A program made the position numbers and the translations under genes. A DNA stretch of 6,195 bases, taken from positions 1-6,195 of the forward strand of contig CAJORE010000118.1 in the NCBI GenBank assembly GCA_905236595.1. The letters run 5' to 3'. The DNA is from an uncultured Selenomonadaceae bacterium (GTDB taxonomy: Bacteria; Bacillota; Negativicutes; Selenomonadales; Selenomonadaceae). Positions 5,824 through 6,195 of this stretch are shown piece after piece (positions within the stretch are counted from its first letter, which is position 1; each line of letters begins with the position of its first letter). The notes below the pieces were generated by a model, which saw nothing but the letters and a program-made list of their open reading frames with translations, made no database searches and was not told the DNA's origin.

Positions 5824-6195
5824 ATGACAAGAGAGAATAAAAGAGCCTTCAAGGAAGGGATGCGCGACGGAACGCCGATTGCTTTGGGTTATTTTGTCGT
5901 TTCCTTCACTTTGGGCATTGCCGCCAAAAATGCCGGGATGAACGCCTGGCAAGGTTTTTTGGCGAGTTTGTTTAACAATGCGTCGGCGGGGGAATATGCG
6001 GGCTTTACCACGATTGCCGCCGATGCGCCCTATTTGGAAATAATCGTTATCACGTTGGTGGCGAATGCGCGGTATCTTTTGATGAGTTGTGTTTTGTCGC
6101 AAAAATTTGCGCCGACGGCTTCCGTATGGCACCGAATTGCCGTGGGTTTTGACGTGACGGACGAAATTTTCGGCATTACCGTTGCGCGCAAAGGC
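5824..6195 (+). CDS. azlC: AzlC family branched-chain amino acid exporter subunit (partial, runs off the window)
   Basis: The first 124 codons of an inner-membrane protein are present; the family is usually about 230-240 residues, so roughly half is seen. AzlC with its small partner AzlD exports branched-chain amino acids. Signs are the N-terminal FKEGMRDGTPIALGYF (residues 9-24), a first hydrophobic segment (about 17-37), NNASAGEYAG (51-60), LEIIVITLVANARYLLMS (71-88) and the family-typical TDEIF (112-116). The ATG at 5824 lies 5 nt after the polC stop and has only weak upstream purines (GGAGAATGATGAGATAAG, too far), so it is probably translated by coupling to polC. An in-frame TTG at 5815, overlapping the polC stop, and an ATG at 5860, after AAGGAAGGG, are alternatives; the latter would lose the conserved FKEG. 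An azlD gene may follow beyond the edge. Confidence 0.9.
   Translation, partial: MTRENKRAFKEGMRDGTPIALGYFVVSFTLGIAAKNAGMNAWQGFLASLFNNASAGEYAGFTTIAADAPYLEIIVITLVANARYLLMSCVLSQKFAPTASVWHRIAVGFDVTDEIFGITVARKG

Noticed and set aside
5225..6132. Two overlapping minus-strand open frames across the polC end and azlC start
   Set aside because: They are antisense to well-supported polC and azlC coding sequence and are rich in Arg and Gly without family motifs.

Overview
The window suggests a Gram-negative-type (two-membrane) Firmicute, most likely a member of the Negativicutes. It combines a PolC-type DNA polymerase III alpha subunit, characteristic of Firmicutes, with a beta-barrel outer-membrane enzyme of the lipid A deacylase (PagL) family, which only makes sense in a cell with LPS and an outer membrane. 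Good Shine-Dalgarno sites and tight gene packing fit this. The genus cannot be fixed from the sequence alone.

Layout. Positions 16-84 hold three consecutive GC-rich hairpins of an intergenic-repeat type. Positions 107-907 (minus strand) encode a PagL-like outer-membrane protein with a signal peptide. Positions 908-1142 are a divergent intergenic region with a convincing plus-strand promoter (1092-1120), a possible overlapping minus-strand -10 box, and a small hairpin followed by a T tract. From 1143 to the window end, four plus-strand genes are packed as one apparent operon: a YqgF/RuvC-like RNase H-fold protein (1143-1649), a dCMP deaminase family protein (1646-2104, 4-nt overlap), PolC (2117-5818, 12-nt gap) and the first 124 codons of an AzlC-family branched-chain amino acid exporter (5824 to the edge, 5-nt gap).

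How they fit together. The operon couples DNA replication (PolC) with supply of dUMP for dTTP synthesis (dCMP deaminase) and a nucleic-acid-processing nuclease fold (YqgF-like). AzlC looks like a co-transcribed transporter with no obvious functional tie. The divergent deacylase gene belongs to envelope remodelling and is probably independent.

The most notable observation is that this PolC has no proofreading exonuclease. The DEDD exonuclease normally inserted inside the PHP domain is absent, and about a dozen residues join the two PHP halves, while the PHP metal ligands, zinc knuckle, polymerase aspartates, helix-hairpin-helix and clamp-binding tail are all present in one open frame. It also carries an acidic Pro/aromatic repeat linker ahead of the OB domain and ends in EISLF rather than the classical QLSLF. 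No new defence or mobile system is visible here; no CRISPR array, tRNA, rRNA or transposase was found.
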